Source: Poindextera sp041691315 (lineage in GTDB: Bacteria > Pseudomonadota > Alphaproteobacteria > Caulobacterales > Caulobacteraceae). Taken from it: a stretch of DNA of 64,000 nt. The stretch lies in contig JBEPUW010000014.1 in assembly GCA_041691315.1 (NCBI GenBank), positions 21,849 to 85,848 on the forward strand, in the 5' to 3' direction. The notes beneath the pieces were generated by a model. The model did no database searches and was not told where the DNA came from. It saw nothing but the letters and a program-made list of their open reading frames with translations. Numbering within the stretch: position 1 is the first letter of the stretch; every line of letters begins with the position of its first letter. The position numbers and the translations under genes are program-made. This document shows positions 17,075 to 25,524 of this stretch, one piece after another.

Positions 17075-17758
17075 TCAGGTCGCGCCGTTGGCTTCGAACA
17101 GCTCCAGGGTTCGCTTGCGGGCCAGCTTGGCGTCGGCGTCGTCGGAGTCCGGCCGGCCGTCGTTGTTGAAGCCGTGGCCGGAGTTCTCATAGATGTAGAC
17201 CGGCACGCCCGGCTGCGACTCGGCCAACTTCGCCTTCACCTCGTCGGCCGGGATGTGGCCGTCCTTGCGGCCGAAGTGGCAGATGACCGGAACCTTCGGG
17301 GTCAGGTCCGCCGAGCCGGCGACGCCGCCGCCATAATAGCTGGAGCCGGCGCTGAGGCCCTCCAGCCGCCCGACGGCCTGCCAGACCATGGCGCCGCCAT
17401 AGCAATAGCCGACGATGAACACCGGGCCGCGCGCCTTCAGAAAGTCGATGCAGGCCTGGATGTCGGCCAGGGCGTCGGCCGGCTTGGCCTGGCGCACGGC
17501 GGCCATCGCCTTGGCCATGCCGGCGTCGTCGTGGCCGACGTCGAAGCCCGGATTGTCGCGGTCGTACATCGACGGCGCCACGGCCTCGAAACCGAGCTTG
17601 GCCCAGCGTTCGACGTCGGCGCGGACATATTTGTCGATGCCGAAGATCTCTTGGATGACGACCACCCCGCCGCGGCGTTTGCCCTGGGGTTCGGCGTGCA
17701 GGGCGGCGAATTCAAAGCCGTCCTCGGCCGTCGACTTGATCTTGATCATCTCGCCCAT
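17075..17758 (-). CDS. Dienelactone hydrolase family protein
   Basis: This 227-residue alpha/beta hydrolase has the nucleophile elbow VGYCYGGAMVW, the QEIFGIDKYVRADVERWA segment and the catalytic His in NSGHGFNND. It is a tandem paralogue of the 16389-17069 gene; the nucleophile and histidine regions are similar but the rest is divergent, indicating an old duplication. Both genes lie downstream of ychF on the same strand, separated from it by 21 bp. The substrate is unknown. Confidence 0.87.
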   Translation of the reverse strand: MGEMIKIKSTAEDGFEFAALHAEPQGKRRGGVVVIQEIFGIDKYVRADVERWAKLGFEAVAPSMYDRDNPGFDVGHDDAGMAKAMAAVRQAKPADALADIQACIDFLKARGPVFIVGYCYGGAMVWQAVGRLEGLSAGSSYYGGGVAGSADLTPKVPVICHFGRKDGHIPADEVKAKLAESQPGVPVYIYENSGHGFNNDGRPDSDDADAKLARKRTLELFEANGAT

Positions 17759-17779
17759 GCTGGTCTCCCTGATGGTTTT

Positions 17780-18877
17780 TTAGACGTTGAAGCGGAAGTT
17801 CATGACGTCGCCGTCGCGAACCACATAGTCCTTGCCCTCGGCGCGCAGCTTGCCGGCGTCGCGGGCGCCGGCCTCGCCGTTCAGGCGCACATAGTCGTCG
17901 AAGGCGATGGTCTCGGCGCGGATGAAGCCCTTTTCGAAGTCGGTATGGATCACCCCGGCCGCCTGCGGGGCCGTGGCGCCGACCGGGATGGTCCAGGCGC
18001 GCGCCTCCTTTGGCCCGGCGGTGAAATAGGTCTGCAGGCCGAGCAAGGAATAGGCCTCGCGGATCAGCTTGTTCAGACCGGGCTCGGTCAGGCCGAGCGT
18101 CTCGAGGAACTCGGCGCGTTCGCCCGCGTCCAGCAGCGCGATTTCACTTTCGATCTTGGCCGAGATGATCACCGACTTGGCGCCGTCCTTGGCCGCGCGA
18201 TCGACCACCAGGGCCGAGAGTGCATTGCCGGTCTGGGCGCTATCCTCGTCGACATTGGCGACATAGAGGGCCGGCTTGGAGGTCAGCAGCTGCAGCATGC
18301 GCCAGGGCTTCTCGTCGTCGGCGTGCACGGGCGCCGTGCGCGCCGGCCGGCCAGCCTCGAGCGCCACTAGCGCCAACCTCACCAGCCGCAAGGTCGTTGC
18401 GCTCTCCTTGTCGCCGCCCTTGGCGCGCTTTTCGAGATTGGAGACGCGCTTTTCCAGGCTCTCCAGGTCGGCCAGCATCAGCTCGGTCTCGATGATGTCG
18501 AGGTCGGAGATGGGATCGACGCGGCCCTCGACGTGGCTGACGTCGTCGTCGACGAAGCAGCGGGCGACGAAGACCACCGCGTCGGTGTCGCGGATATTGG
18601 CCAGGAACTGGTTGCCAAGGCCTTCGCCCTTCGATGCGCCCCGCACCAGACCGGCGACATCGACGAAATTGATCCGCGCCGGGATGATCTCCTTGGACGC
18701 AGCGATCTTCGCCAGGGCGTCCAGCCGGGGTTCCGGCACGGCCACGTCGCCAACGTTGGGCTCGATGGTGCAGAACGGATAGTTGGCCGCCTGCGCCGCC
18801 GCGGTCTCGGTCAGCGCGTTGAACAGGGTTGATTTGCCGACATTGGGCAGGCCGACGATAGCGACTTTCAGGGCCAT
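17780..18877 (-). CDS. ychF: Redox-regulated ATPase YchF (Obg-like)
   Basis: The 365-residue protein has the P-loop GLPNVGKSTLFNALT at residues 8-22, the switch-region FVDVAGLVRGASKGEGLGN, a coiled-coil region containing SLEKRVSNLEKRAKGG, and a C-terminal TGS domain ending with the conserved AEGKDYVVRDGDVMNFRFNV. YchF is an ATP-rather than GTP-specific member of the Obg family and binds ribosomes. In many bacteria it lies beside pth; here pth is close by on the same strand with a toxin-antitoxin pair between them, suggesting that pair was inserted. Confidence 0.95.
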   Translation of the reverse strand: MALKVAIVGLPNVGKSTLFNALTETAAAQAANYPFCTIEPNVGDVAVPEPRLDALAKIAASKEIIPARINFVDVAGLVRGASKGEGLGNQFLANIRDTDAVVFVARCFVDDDVSHVEGRVDPISDLDIIETELMLADLESLEKRVSNLEKRAKGGDKESATTLRLVRLALVALEAGRPARTAPVHADDEKPWRMLQLLTSKPALYVANVDEDSAQTGNALSALVVDRAAKDGAKSVIISAKIESEIALLDAGERAEFLETLGLTEPGLNKLIREAYSLLGLQTYFTAGPKEARAWTIPVGATAPQAAGVIHTDFEKGFIRAETIAFDDYVRLNGEAGARDAGKLRAEGKDYVVRDGDVMNFRFNV

Positions 18878-18890
18878 GGAACTCTTGGCT

Positions 18891-19358
18891 TCAGGAAGGG
18901 ACCGGCGGACCTAGCACGTCTTGGACGTTATGGCGAAACGGGTTGATCACGGTGACGCGACCATAGGCCTGGCCGTCGTTCAGGTCTGCGCTGAGGAAAA
19001 AGTCGCAGTCCGCGGCGTTGGCCGAGGCGAGCAACAGTGCGTCCCAAAAGCGCACGCGATAGCGGTCCTCCAAGGCGAAGGCCCCCTCGAGCGTCTCCGG
19101 GCCGAGCGGCGCCTTCGCCCATGGCGCATAGTGGCGAACATAGTCGCGAACGTCAGGCCTGGCATGGGCGAAAGCCGGCTTGCGCATGACAGCCCAATAG
19201 GTTTCGTTGAGAACCTGGGGGCTGAAGGTCAGGCGGTCCTCATCCCTAAGGATCCTCAGCCACGCTTCGCAGGCTGCCTTCTTCGTCAGGTTCGTCCGGT
19301 CCAGAGGATAGATCAGGGTGGTCGAATCGACGAAAACGACCGTCGTCATGAAGCTCAT
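18891..19358 (-). CDS. PIN-domain ribonuclease toxin (VapC-like)
   Basis: The 155-residue PIN protein has Asp in FVDSTTLIYPLD, Glu in VLNETYWAVM, Asp in VRFWDALLLAS and Asp in FFLSADLNDG, the four acidic residues expected for Mg binding. An ATG at 19349 is an alternative start. It lies directly downstream of, and overlaps by 113 bp, the antitoxin gene in another frame. That overlap is much longer than the usual 4-20 bp and means the antitoxin C-terminus and toxin N-terminus share DNA. The pair sits between ychF and pth. Confidence 0.82.
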   Translation of the reverse strand: MSFMTTVVFVDSTTLIYPLDRTNLTKKAACEAWLRILRDEDRLTFSPQVLNETYWAVMRKPAFAHARPDVRDYVRHYAPWAKAPLGPETLEGAFALEDRYRVRFWDALLLASANAADCDFFLSADLNDGQAYGRVTVINPFRHNVQDVLGPPVPS

Positions 19359-19581
19359 CTCTATCGATAGTGATCTTGCCGTTCTCGCTTAAGGGAAGGC
19401 CGGGGAATTCGTCGAGGAACTTCACGATGCGGGCGGCGGCGGCGGCCTTCTCGGCGCCGCCGCGGCGCTGTAGGTCCAGTGCCGAGGCGATCCAGCGCGA
19501 CACGCTCGTCCCGGCCTTGGCGGCCTCGACCCGCACCCAAGCCAGGCTGGCCTCGTCCATGCTGATCGTGACATTCTTCAT
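19246..19581 (-). CDS. Ribbon-helix-helix-type antitoxin of the second PIN toxin pair
   Basis: The 111-residue product opens with MKNVTISMDEASLAWVRVEA and GTSVSRWIASAL, the pattern of small CopG/RHH-like antitoxins paired with PIN toxins. The C-terminal half (FPGLPLSENGKITIDRDELH onward) is acidic and probably disordered until bound. I prefer the ATG at 19581 over 19602 because a palindrome (19583-19613) lies immediately upstream and would otherwise be coding. The long 3' overlap with the toxin gene is unusual and could also mean that the true stop is affected by an indel. Confidence 0.72.
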   Translation of the reverse strand: MKNVTISMDEASLAWVRVEAAKAGTSVSRWIASALDLQRRGGAEKAAAAARIVKFLDEFPGLPLSENGKITIDRDELHDDGRFRRFDHPDLSSGPDEPDEEGSLRSVAEDP

Positions 19582-19582
19582 C

Positions 19583-19613
19583 ACACGAAGATCGTGTTTC
19601 ACGAACTTCGTGT
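19583..19613. promoter_or_regulatory. Candidate operator: nested palindromes upstream of the antitoxin
   Basis: ACACGAAG and CTTCGTGT form 8-bp outer arms, with an inner palindrome TCGTG/CACGA between them. The element abuts the preferred antitoxin start and lies in the short gap before pth. This is the usual place for an autoregulatory toxin-antitoxin operator. Confidence 0.5.
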
Positions 19614-19629
19614 CAATGGACGCGTCGGA

Positions 19630-20244
19630 CTAGGACGCAGGATTTGCGCGCGGATCGGCCTTTTCGGCTGGCGCGAGGCGCATGACCTCGGCCTGGTACT
19701 TTTCGTCCTCGCCCATGGCCAGCAAGGGCAGGGCGTCGGCACAGGCGTTGGCCATGGCGTTGACCCAGTCGTGGTCGGCCTTGGGGATGTCCGACAGCAC
19801 GTAGTTCATCACCAGGTCCTTGTGCCCGGGATGGCCCATGCCCATCCGCGCGCGGCGGAAGTCGGGTCCGATGGCGGCGGTGATCGAGCGGATGCCGTTA
19901 TTGCCGGCCGCGCCGCCGCCGGTGCGCATGCGGAAGCGGCCCGGGGCCAGATCGATCTCGTCGTGGAACACTACAACGTCGCCGGGCTGGCCTTTGTAGA
20001 ACTTCACCGCCTGGCTCACCGCCAGGCCGCTGTCGTTGTAGTAGGTCTGCGGCTTCAGCAGCAGGATGGGAACCCGGCTCGTCGGCGTGTCGACCGCGCC
20101 CTCGGCGATCCTGGCGTTGAACTTGGCCCGCTCGGGACCAAAGTCCCAGCGCTTGGCGATGGCCCCCAGGGTCAGGAAACCCAGGTTGTGGCGGTTGTGC
20201 GCGTATTTCGCCTCGGGATTGCCCAGGCCCACCAGGATCAGCAT
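19630..20244 (-). CDS. pth: Peptidyl-tRNA hydrolase
   Basis: The 204-residue enzyme releases peptides from tRNAs dropped by stalled ribosomes. It begins at MLILVGLGNPEAKYAHNRHN, which contains the conserved Asn and catalytic His of the family. LLKPQTYYNDSG, VFHDEIDLAPGRFRMR (with the catalytic Asp) and GGGAAGNNGIRSI are all present, and RARMGMGHPGH closes the site. A much longer open frame upstream overlaps rplY and is Arg/Pro-rich, so the ATG at 20244 is chosen. It follows rplY by 34 bp, the classic rplY-pth pair. Confidence 0.95.
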   Translation of the reverse strand: MLILVGLGNPEAKYAHNRHNLGFLTLGAIAKRWDFGPERAKFNARIAEGAVDTPTSRVPILLLKPQTYYNDSGLAVSQAVKFYKGQPGDVVVFHDEIDLAPGRFRMRTGGGAAGNNGIRSITAAIGPDFRRARMGMGHPGHKDLVMNYVLSDIPKADHDWVNAMANACADALPLLAMGEDEKYQAEVMRLAPAEKADPRANPAS

Positions 20245-20278
20245 GGGCTTTTCGTTCGCGTTCGGACGCGCGGACGGC

Positions 20279-20917
20279 CTATTCCGCCTCAGCTTCCGGT
20301 TCGCCCTCGGCGACCGCGGCGGCGGCGGCTTCATCGGCCTCTTCCGACTGCATGGCCGAAGAGGTGGCGATCGAAGCCACGGTGGCCTCGCGGTCATGCG
20401 ACGACAGCTCGACGCCCTTCGGCAACACGATATCGGCCGCGCGCATGGTGTCGCCGATATCCAGGCCGGTCAGGTCGATGACCAGTTCTTCCGGGATGGA
20501 GCCGGCCGGCGCCAACAGCTCGATCTCGTGCAGCGCGACGTTCAGGGTGCCGCCGCGCTTGATGCCGGGCGAGTCTTCGTGATTGCGGAAGTGCACCGGC
20601 ACCGAGATGCGGATCAACTGGGTCAGGTCGACGCGATAGAGGTCGAAGTGGATCGGGTCCTCGGTGACCGGGTGAAACTGGATGTCCTTGGCGATGACCG
20701 ACTGGGTCTCGCCACCGTATTTCAGGGTCACCATGTGGCCGAGGAACTTGCCGGAGTGCAGCGCCTTGCGGAAGGCGTTGGCGCGGGCGCTGAGCGCCAC
20801 CGGACCGAGCTTGCCGCCATAGAGCACGCCGGGCACGCCGCCGGAGCGGCGAACGTCGCGCGCGCCGCCTGTGCCGGTGTTTTCGCGGACTTCCACGTCA
20901 AGGACGATATCGGCCAT
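20279..20917 (-). CDS. rplY: 50S ribosomal protein L25 (Ctc/TL5 type)
   Basis: The 212-residue protein is the long form of L25. It has an N-terminal 5S rRNA-binding domain (VEVRENTGTGGARDVRRSG, GVPGVLYGG) and a C-terminal TL5/Ctc beta domain (GLDIGDTMRAADIVLPKGVE), ending in an acidic Ala/Glu tail. It binds 5S rRNA on the large subunit. It is co-transcribed with pth downstream. A strong GC stem-loop lies in its 5' leader (20938-20961). Confidence 0.94.
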   Translation of the reverse strand: MADIVLDVEVRENTGTGGARDVRRSGGVPGVLYGGKLGPVALSARANAFRKALHSGKFLGHMVTLKYGGETQSVIAKDIQFHPVTEDPIHFDLYRVDLTQLIRISVPVHFRNHEDSPGIKRGGTLNVALHEIELLAPAGSIPEELVIDLTGLDIGDTMRAADIVLPKGVELSSHDREATVASIATSSAMQSEEADEAAAAAVAEGEPEAEAE

Positions 20918-20937
20918 CGGGGGGCTCTCGAAATGAA

Positions 20938-20961
20938 ACGCCGCGCTGGGCTGCGCGGCGT
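20938..20961 (-). promoter_or_regulatory. Stem-loop in the rplY leader
   Basis: A 9-bp perfect stem (ACGCCGCGC / GCGCGGCGT) with a 6-base loop lies 20 bases upstream of the rplY start codon. Read in the direction of rplY it is followed by TTCATTTC, so it could terminate the upstream lipoprotein transcript or attenuate rplY-pth. Which of these applies cannot be decided from sequence. Confidence 0.45.
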
Positions 20962-21027
20962 CAGCAGTTGAAATTGCGGCCGGCTAAATACACGCATCGG
21001 CCGCCGCGCGCAACGGCCGGGGGGGTT

Positions 21028-22068
21028 TTAGCGGGCGCGGTGACGGGACGCCGCGGGCTTGGCGGGCGGCGGGGCCGGCGCCGGCGGCGGCGCCAGGGTC
21101 GACTCGGCCGGCGGCACCGGGGCGCCGGCGTCGATCATCACACACTCACCGGTGTCGTGCAGCACGTGCTCACCCAGGCAGAAGATGTCCTCGTAATAGG
21201 GCTTGGCCACCGCCAGGCACTGATAAAGGTTCAGCTTGGCCATGTTCAGGCAGTTGGCGCTGGTCGGGTCGGTCAGCAGCGGCGCGACCAGGGTGGCGTT
21301 CTCCTCGCCCGCCTCGCCCAATAGCGCCAGCGCCGCGACCGCCAGGCCGCGGATCACCACCGGCGGATAGGGCGCGGTGGCCGGCGGCGCGTTCAGCGCC
21401 AGGGGTTCGAACCCGGCGGCGGCGCGCTGCAGATGCGCCAGCTCGTCGGCGCGGCCGGTGAAGGTGAAGGCCGAAGAATTCTTGGCCGAGGCCAGCCGCT
21501 CCTCGCGATCGGGCACGAATTCCTTCGACCAGGCCTGATGCTGCACGTCATAGGCCGACTGTTTCACCGCGGCGCCGGCGGCCTTCAGCTTCTGCCCCTG
21601 ATCGGTCAGGGCGGCGATAGCCAGGCCGGCGGCGGTGTTGGCCCCGGGCAGGCCCAGCACATAGCGCGGGTCCTGCTCGATCAGCCCGGCAAGCTGGCGG
21701 CGCGCCTGGTCGTTTTCGGAATAGTTGCGGACGCTGGCGACGTAGTTGGGATCCTGCAGGGCGGCGATGGCGGCATAGGCGATCTCGCCGCGCAACAGCG
21801 CCTGCGGGTCGTCGCTCGCGCCCAGCTTCAGCGCCTGGGCGACGTCGGCGCCGCTCTTGAAGTTGGGGTCGACCAGGGCGGCCCTGGCCATATAGTCCTC
21901 ATAGGCCGCGGCGTTGGCGACGACCCGGGTCGAGAGCGAAAAGGCGGCGGGTGTCGGCGGCGGCGCGAGCGCCACGGGTGGCGGCGGCGGGGCCGGCTCG
22001 CTGCAGCTTGCCATCCCGGCGCCGCAGAGGGTCAGGCCCGCGATCAAGGCCATGCGGATCGATGTCAT
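21028..22068 (-). CDS. Putative lipoprotein of unknown function
   Basis: The 346-residue protein has a hydrophobic N-terminus ending GMASC at about residues 18-22, a lipobox-like site (not perfectly canonical), followed by a Pro/Ala linker. The mature part is Ala-rich and helical, with several Cys in the C-terminal third (SANCLNMAK, LYQCLAVAK, FCLGEHVLHDTGECVM) that could form periplasmic disulfides. It ends in a Pro/Ala-rich basic tail. I do not recognise a named family. It is probably exported and outer-membrane or periplasm associated. It is upstream of rplY but separated by a hairpin, so likely independently regulated. Confidence 0.75.
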   Translation of the reverse strand: MTSIRMALIAGLTLCGAGMASCSEPAPPPPPVALAPPPTPAAFSLSTRVVANAAAYEDYMARAALVDPNFKSGADVAQALKLGASDDPQALLRGEIAYAAIAALQDPNYVASVRNYSENDQARRQLAGLIEQDPRYVLGLPGANTAAGLAIAALTDQGQKLKAAGAAVKQSAYDVQHQAWSKEFVPDREERLASAKNSSAFTFTGRADELAHLQRAAAGFEPLALNAPPATAPYPPVVIRGLAVAALALLGEAGEENATLVAPLLTDPTSANCLNMAKLNLYQCLAVAKPYYEDIFCLGEHVLHDTGECVMIDAGAPVPPAESTLAPPPAPAPPPAKPAASRHRAR

Positions 22069-22182
22069 TTGTTCTGCCGTCCTGGCGTCGAAAGCCGCGC
22101 CCTATGGGTGTGGATAGTCAAGATTATGGCGCGCCGGGCAAGCGCGGCCGTATTGTTTGCCTCAGCGGAGTCCCCAGGCTTG

Positions 22183-23118
22183 TCAATCGAACAGCGTGGA
22201 AACCGATTCCTCATTGGCGATGCGGCGGATGGCCTCGCCGATCAGCGGCGCGATGCTAACCACGCGGATCCTGTCGCAATCCTGAACGTGCAAGGGCGCT
22301 TCGATCGAGTCGGTGACCACCAGCTCCTTCAGCGCCGAGGCGCGCACCCGTTCGGTCGCCGCGCCTGACAGCACCCCGTGGGTGACATAGGCCGCGACCT
22401 CGATGGCGCCGTTGTCGATCAGCGCCTGGGCCGCGGTACACAGCGTGCCGGCCGAATCGACGATGTCGTCGAACAGGATGCAGCGGCGCCCGGAGACGTC
22501 GCCGATGATGTTCATCACCTCGCTCTGGCCCGGCGCAGACCGGCGCTTCTCGACGATGGCGATGTCGGTGTCGAGGCGATTGCCTAGGGCCCGCGCCCGC
22601 ACCACGCCGCCCACGTCCGGCGACACGATCAGCATCTCGCCGGACTTGCGATAGTGCTCACGGATATCTTCCGACAGCACCGGCGTCGCCACCAGATTGT
22701 CGGTGGGAATGTCGAAGAAGCCCTGAATCTGGCCTGCGTGCAGGTCGACGGTCAGAACCCGGTCGGCGCCGGCGCGGGTAATGAGATTGGCCACCAGCTT
22801 GGCCGAGATCGGCGTGCGGCCACCGGTCTTCCGGTCCTGCCGCGCATAGCCGAAATAGGGCATGACCGCGGTGATCCGCCTGGCCGAGGCGCGGGTCAGC
22901 GCGTCGATGCAGATCAACAGCTCCATCAGGTTGTCGTTGGCCGGATAGCTGGTCGACTGGATGACGAAGACGTCCTCGCCGCGGACGTTCTCGTCGATGA
23001 CGATAAAGACCTCGTTGTCGGCGAAGCGGCGCATCTGCGCCTTGGTCAGCGGCAGGCCCAGATAGGCGGCGATCGCCTCGGCCAGGGTGCGGTTGGAATT
23101 GCCGGCGAGAAGCTTCAT
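22183..23118 (-). CDS. prs: Ribose-phosphate pyrophosphokinase
   Basis: The 311-residue enzyme makes PRPP from ribose 5-phosphate and ATP for purine, pyrimidine, His and Trp synthesis. FGYARQDRKTGGRTPISAKL carries the ATP-binding flexible loop region, VLTVDLHAGQIQGFFDIPTD the pyrophosphate-binding His, and ILFDDIVDSAGT is the PRPP loop. It is a full-length class I enzyme. It is probably monocistronic and divergent from the GNAT gene at 23230. Confidence 0.96.
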   Translation of the reverse strand: MKLLAGNSNRTLAEAIAAYLGLPLTKAQMRRFADNEVFIVIDENVRGEDVFVIQSTSYPANDNLMELLICIDALTRASARRITAVMPYFGYARQDRKTGGRTPISAKLVANLITRAGADRVLTVDLHAGQIQGFFDIPTDNLVATPVLSEDIREHYRKSGEMLIVSPDVGGVVRARALGNRLDTDIAIVEKRRSAPGQSEVMNIIGDVSGRRCILFDDIVDSAGTLCTAAQALIDNGAIEVAAYVTHGVLSGAATERVRASALKELVVTDSIEAPLHVQDCDRIRVVSIAPLIGEAIRRIANEESVSTLFD

Positions 23119-23229
23119 CTCCGAATCGGGCCCATCCGCTTTGTCGCCATCGCGAGGCTTCTAGCAGCGCTTGACCGGCGGGCAAGTCCCGCCGCATGAC
23201 GGAACGGTGCAAACGATCCTTCGGGGCGC

Positions 23230-23697
23230 ATGACCACGCTGCATGCCACCATCCGCCCGGCCTGGGGCGCCGATCTGAACGGCCTTGGCCGGATCGACCC
23301 GCAACTCGCCCAGCCGGCCTACGGCCGCAAGGCGGCGCGGCTGCTCAACCAGGGCCGCGCCTGGGTCGCCGAGGTCAACGGCGCGCCGGTCGGCTACGCC
23401 GTGACCAGCCAGGACTTCTTCACCCGGCCGCTGGTCGAGATGATCTTTGTCGCCGTCCGCTTTCGCCGCCAGGGCCTGGGGCTGGCGCTGCTGATGCGCT
23501 GCGAGACGGCGCATCAGGACGACCGGATGTTCGTCACCATCAAAGTGTCGGACGCGCCCATGCAGGGCCTGCTGGCCAAGGCAGGCTTCCAGGGCAGCGG
23601 GATCGTCTACAACCTGAGCCCCGACGACCCCGAGCTGGTCTATGTGAAGCTGCGCGACCCGGCCCTGACCTTCGTCAAGTATCAGCCGCCAGCATGA
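23230..23697 (+). CDS. GNAT family N-acetyltransferase
   Basis: This 155-residue acetyltransferase has the strand VEMIFVAVRFRRQGLGLALL with the RxxGxG/A acetyl-CoA loop, and a C-terminal NAPMQ-like segment around SDAPMQGLLAKAGFQGSG equivalent to motif B. The sequence is compact with no extra domain. Its 3' end overlaps the convergent pgeF gene by 23 bp. The acceptor is unknown. Confidence 0.85.
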   Translation: MTTLHATIRPAWGADLNGLGRIDPQLAQPAYGRKAARLLNQGRAWVAEVNGAPVGYAVTSQDFFTRPLVEMIFVAVRFRRQGLGLALLMRCETAHQDDRMFVTIKVSDAPMQGLLAKAGFQGSGIVYNLSPDDPELVYVKLRDPALTFVKYQPPA

Positions 23698-24460
23698 TGG
23701 CCGAGAGCAGCCGGCCGTAGTCGGCCTCGCCCAGGTGCAGGGCGCGACGGTTGGAATAGAACCGGTCGGCGTCGGCATAGGTGTCCAGGCCGATCCATTC
23801 GCTGGCGCCGACCCCGGCCTGGCGCAGCCGATCGAGCACGAAGCCGGGCAGGTCGAACAGCCGCTTGTCCGCCGCCGCGCCCGGCCTGAAGAAGCATGCC
23901 GCGCTCGGCGCGCCGGCCGTGAACTCGTCGAGGAATTCCAGCCCGACCTCGTAGGACCGGGGCCCGATGCACGGGCCGACGGCGGCGACCATGCGCTCCG
24001 GCCGGGCGCCAAGCGCCGTCATGGCCGCGACGGCCGAGGCGACGACCCCGCCCAGCGCGCCCCGCCAGCCGGCGTGCGCCGCCGCAACGACGCCGGCCTC
24101 GGCGTCGGCGATCAGCACCGGCGCGCAGTCGGCCGCCAGCGCGCCGCAGGCCAGACCAGGCGTTGCGGTGACCACGGCGTCGCCCCGCGGCGGCCCGTCC
24201 GTCCAGGGTCTGTCGACGGTCATCGCGTTGGCGGAGTGGATCTGGTAGCCGGTGAGCAGCCGGGCTGGCTGGATCGCGAAATAGCCGGCCGCGCGGCGAC
24301 GGTTCTCCTGTACATCGGCCGCGTCGTCGCTGGAGCCGGGACCCATATTCAGGCTGGCATAGACGCCCTGGCTGACGCCGCCCCTGCGGGTGAAAAAGGC
24401 GTGGCGGATGTCCGCCTGGGCGGCCATCAACGGCGAAGACAGCGCCTCGATCCCGCTCAT
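23675..24460 (-). CDS. pgeF: Peptidoglycan editing factor PgeF (YfiH/laccase-domain)
   Basis: The 261-residue protein belongs to the multicopper-oxidase-like YfiH family. HAFFTRRGGVSQGVYASLN is the N-terminal hallmark, followed by GYQIHSANA (metal-binding His), ADCAPVLIADAEAGVVAAAH (Cys and His) and GPCIGPRSYEVG. PgeF removes L-Ser-containing mis-synthesised muropeptide precursors in E. coli; other members act as purine-nucleoside phosphorylases. It overlaps the MidA-like gene by 4 bp, forming the lgt-MidA-pgeF operon. Confidence 0.93.
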   Translation of the reverse strand: MSGIEALSSPLMAAQADIRHAFFTRRGGVSQGVYASLNMGPGSSDDAADVQENRRRAAGYFAIQPARLLTGYQIHSANAMTVDRPWTDGPPRGDAVVTATPGLACGALAADCAPVLIADAEAGVVAAAHAGWRGALGGVVASAVAAMTALGARPERMVAAVGPCIGPRSYEVGLEFLDEFTAGAPSAACFFRPGAAADKRLFDLPGFVLDRLRQAGVGASEWIGLDTYADADRFYSNRRALHLGEADYGRLLSAIMLAADT

Positions 24461-25524
24461 GCCGCCCCCTCGAAACCGGGCGGGATCAGGCCCGTGGAAT
24501 GGATGCAGGCGGCCTTGAACAACAGCCCCATCTTGTCGTCGCCGATCAGCCGGTCGAGCTGGCGGCCGATGCGGGCGGCCTGGTCGGGCCGCGAGGATTT
24601 CAGCGCCGCGGCCCGCTGCTCGATGCCCAGCCGGCGCAGGAATTCGCTCTGGGTCAGCAGGGCGGTCGAGGCTTCGGCCCGCCAGGCGGCGGCCAGCACG
24701 GTCGGGAAATCCACATGGACGGTCAGGTCGGCTTCGCCGGGGCAGGCGAGAGGGTCGACCGTCTCGTGGCCCTTCAGCGCCTGCAACGTGTCGCCGAAGC
24801 CCGGCTGGTCGCGGCCATAGTCGATCACCAGGGCCGCGCCGCCCTGGCGCGCCACCAGCGCGCCGAGCTCGGCGCCAAAGGCCTGCTGGGCGGCGGAAAT
24901 CTCGGTGACCTGGCCGATCCGCTCGTTGGCCTCGTTATGCCGATCGAGGACCCGCGTCAGACCGAAGGCCAGCTCGCCCCGCGCGTCCAGCCCGACCTTG
25001 CGCTCGGCCCAGCCGTCGGGATTGCGCACCAGCTGGCGGACCGGCAGGCAGTCGAGCAGTTCATTGGCGATCAGCACCACCGGCGCGTCGCGCGGCACGG
25101 CCGACAGGCTCTCGATCCAGTGCGGGTTCAGAGGCGCGCCGGCCAGCGCCGCGCGCTGATCGGCGATCAGCGGCCGCGAAGTCTCGACCAGCCACAGTTC
25201 GGCGGCGGCCAGGAAGTCGGGCGCGTTGCCGGCGGCGCGCAAGGCGTCGCTCATCAATGTGCCGTCGCCGGGCCCGGCCTCGACCAGCAGCACGCGGCCC
25301 GGCGCGCCCAGCCGCCGCCAGGTCTCGACCGCCCACAGCCCGATCAACTCGCCGAACATCTGCGAGACCAGCGGGGCGGTGATGAAGTCGCCGTCCTCGC
25401 CCAGCGCCGGCCGGGTGGCGTAATAGCCGAAGGTCGGGTCGTGCAGGCAGCGCGTCATATAGTCGGCGACGCTGATCGGGCCGCCGACCGCGATCTCGCG
25501 CTTGAGCCGCTCAAGCAGGCTCAT
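24457..25524 (-). CDS. Class I SAM-dependent methyltransferase, MidA/NDUFAF7 family
   Basis: The 355-residue protein matches the MidA/NDUFAF7 group. It has SVADYMTRCLHDPTFGYYAT near residues 20-39, ITAPLVSQMFGELIGLW, the SAM-binding EAGPGDGTLMSDAL (motif I) and LIANELLDCLPVRQLV. In mitochondria NDUFAF7 dimethylates an arginine of a complex I subunit, so a role in NADH dehydrogenase assembly is plausible but inferred. It overlaps lgt (14 bp) and pgeF (4 bp) on the same strand. Confidence 0.9.
   Translation of the reverse strand: MSLLERLKREIAVGGPISVADYMTRCLHDPTFGYYATRPALGEDGDFITAPLVSQMFGELIGLWAVETWRRLGAPGRVLLVEAGPGDGTLMSDALRAAGNAPDFLAAAELWLVETSRPLIADQRAALAGAPLNPHWIESLSAVPRDAPVVLIANELLDCLPVRQLVRNPDGWAERKVGLDARGELAFGLTRVLDRHNEANERIGQVTEISAAQQAFGAELGALVARQGGAALVIDYGRDQPGFGDTLQALKGHETVDPLACPGEADLTVHVDFPTVLAAAWRAEASTALLTQSEFLRRLGIEQRAAALKSSRPDQAARIGRQLDRLIGDDKMGLLFKAACIHSTGLIPPGFEGAA

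Noticed and set aside
21400..21420. tRNA T-loop-like GGTTCGAACCC
   Set aside because: It is inside the lipoprotein coding sequence with no cloverleaf around it. No tRNA was found elsewhere by eye.
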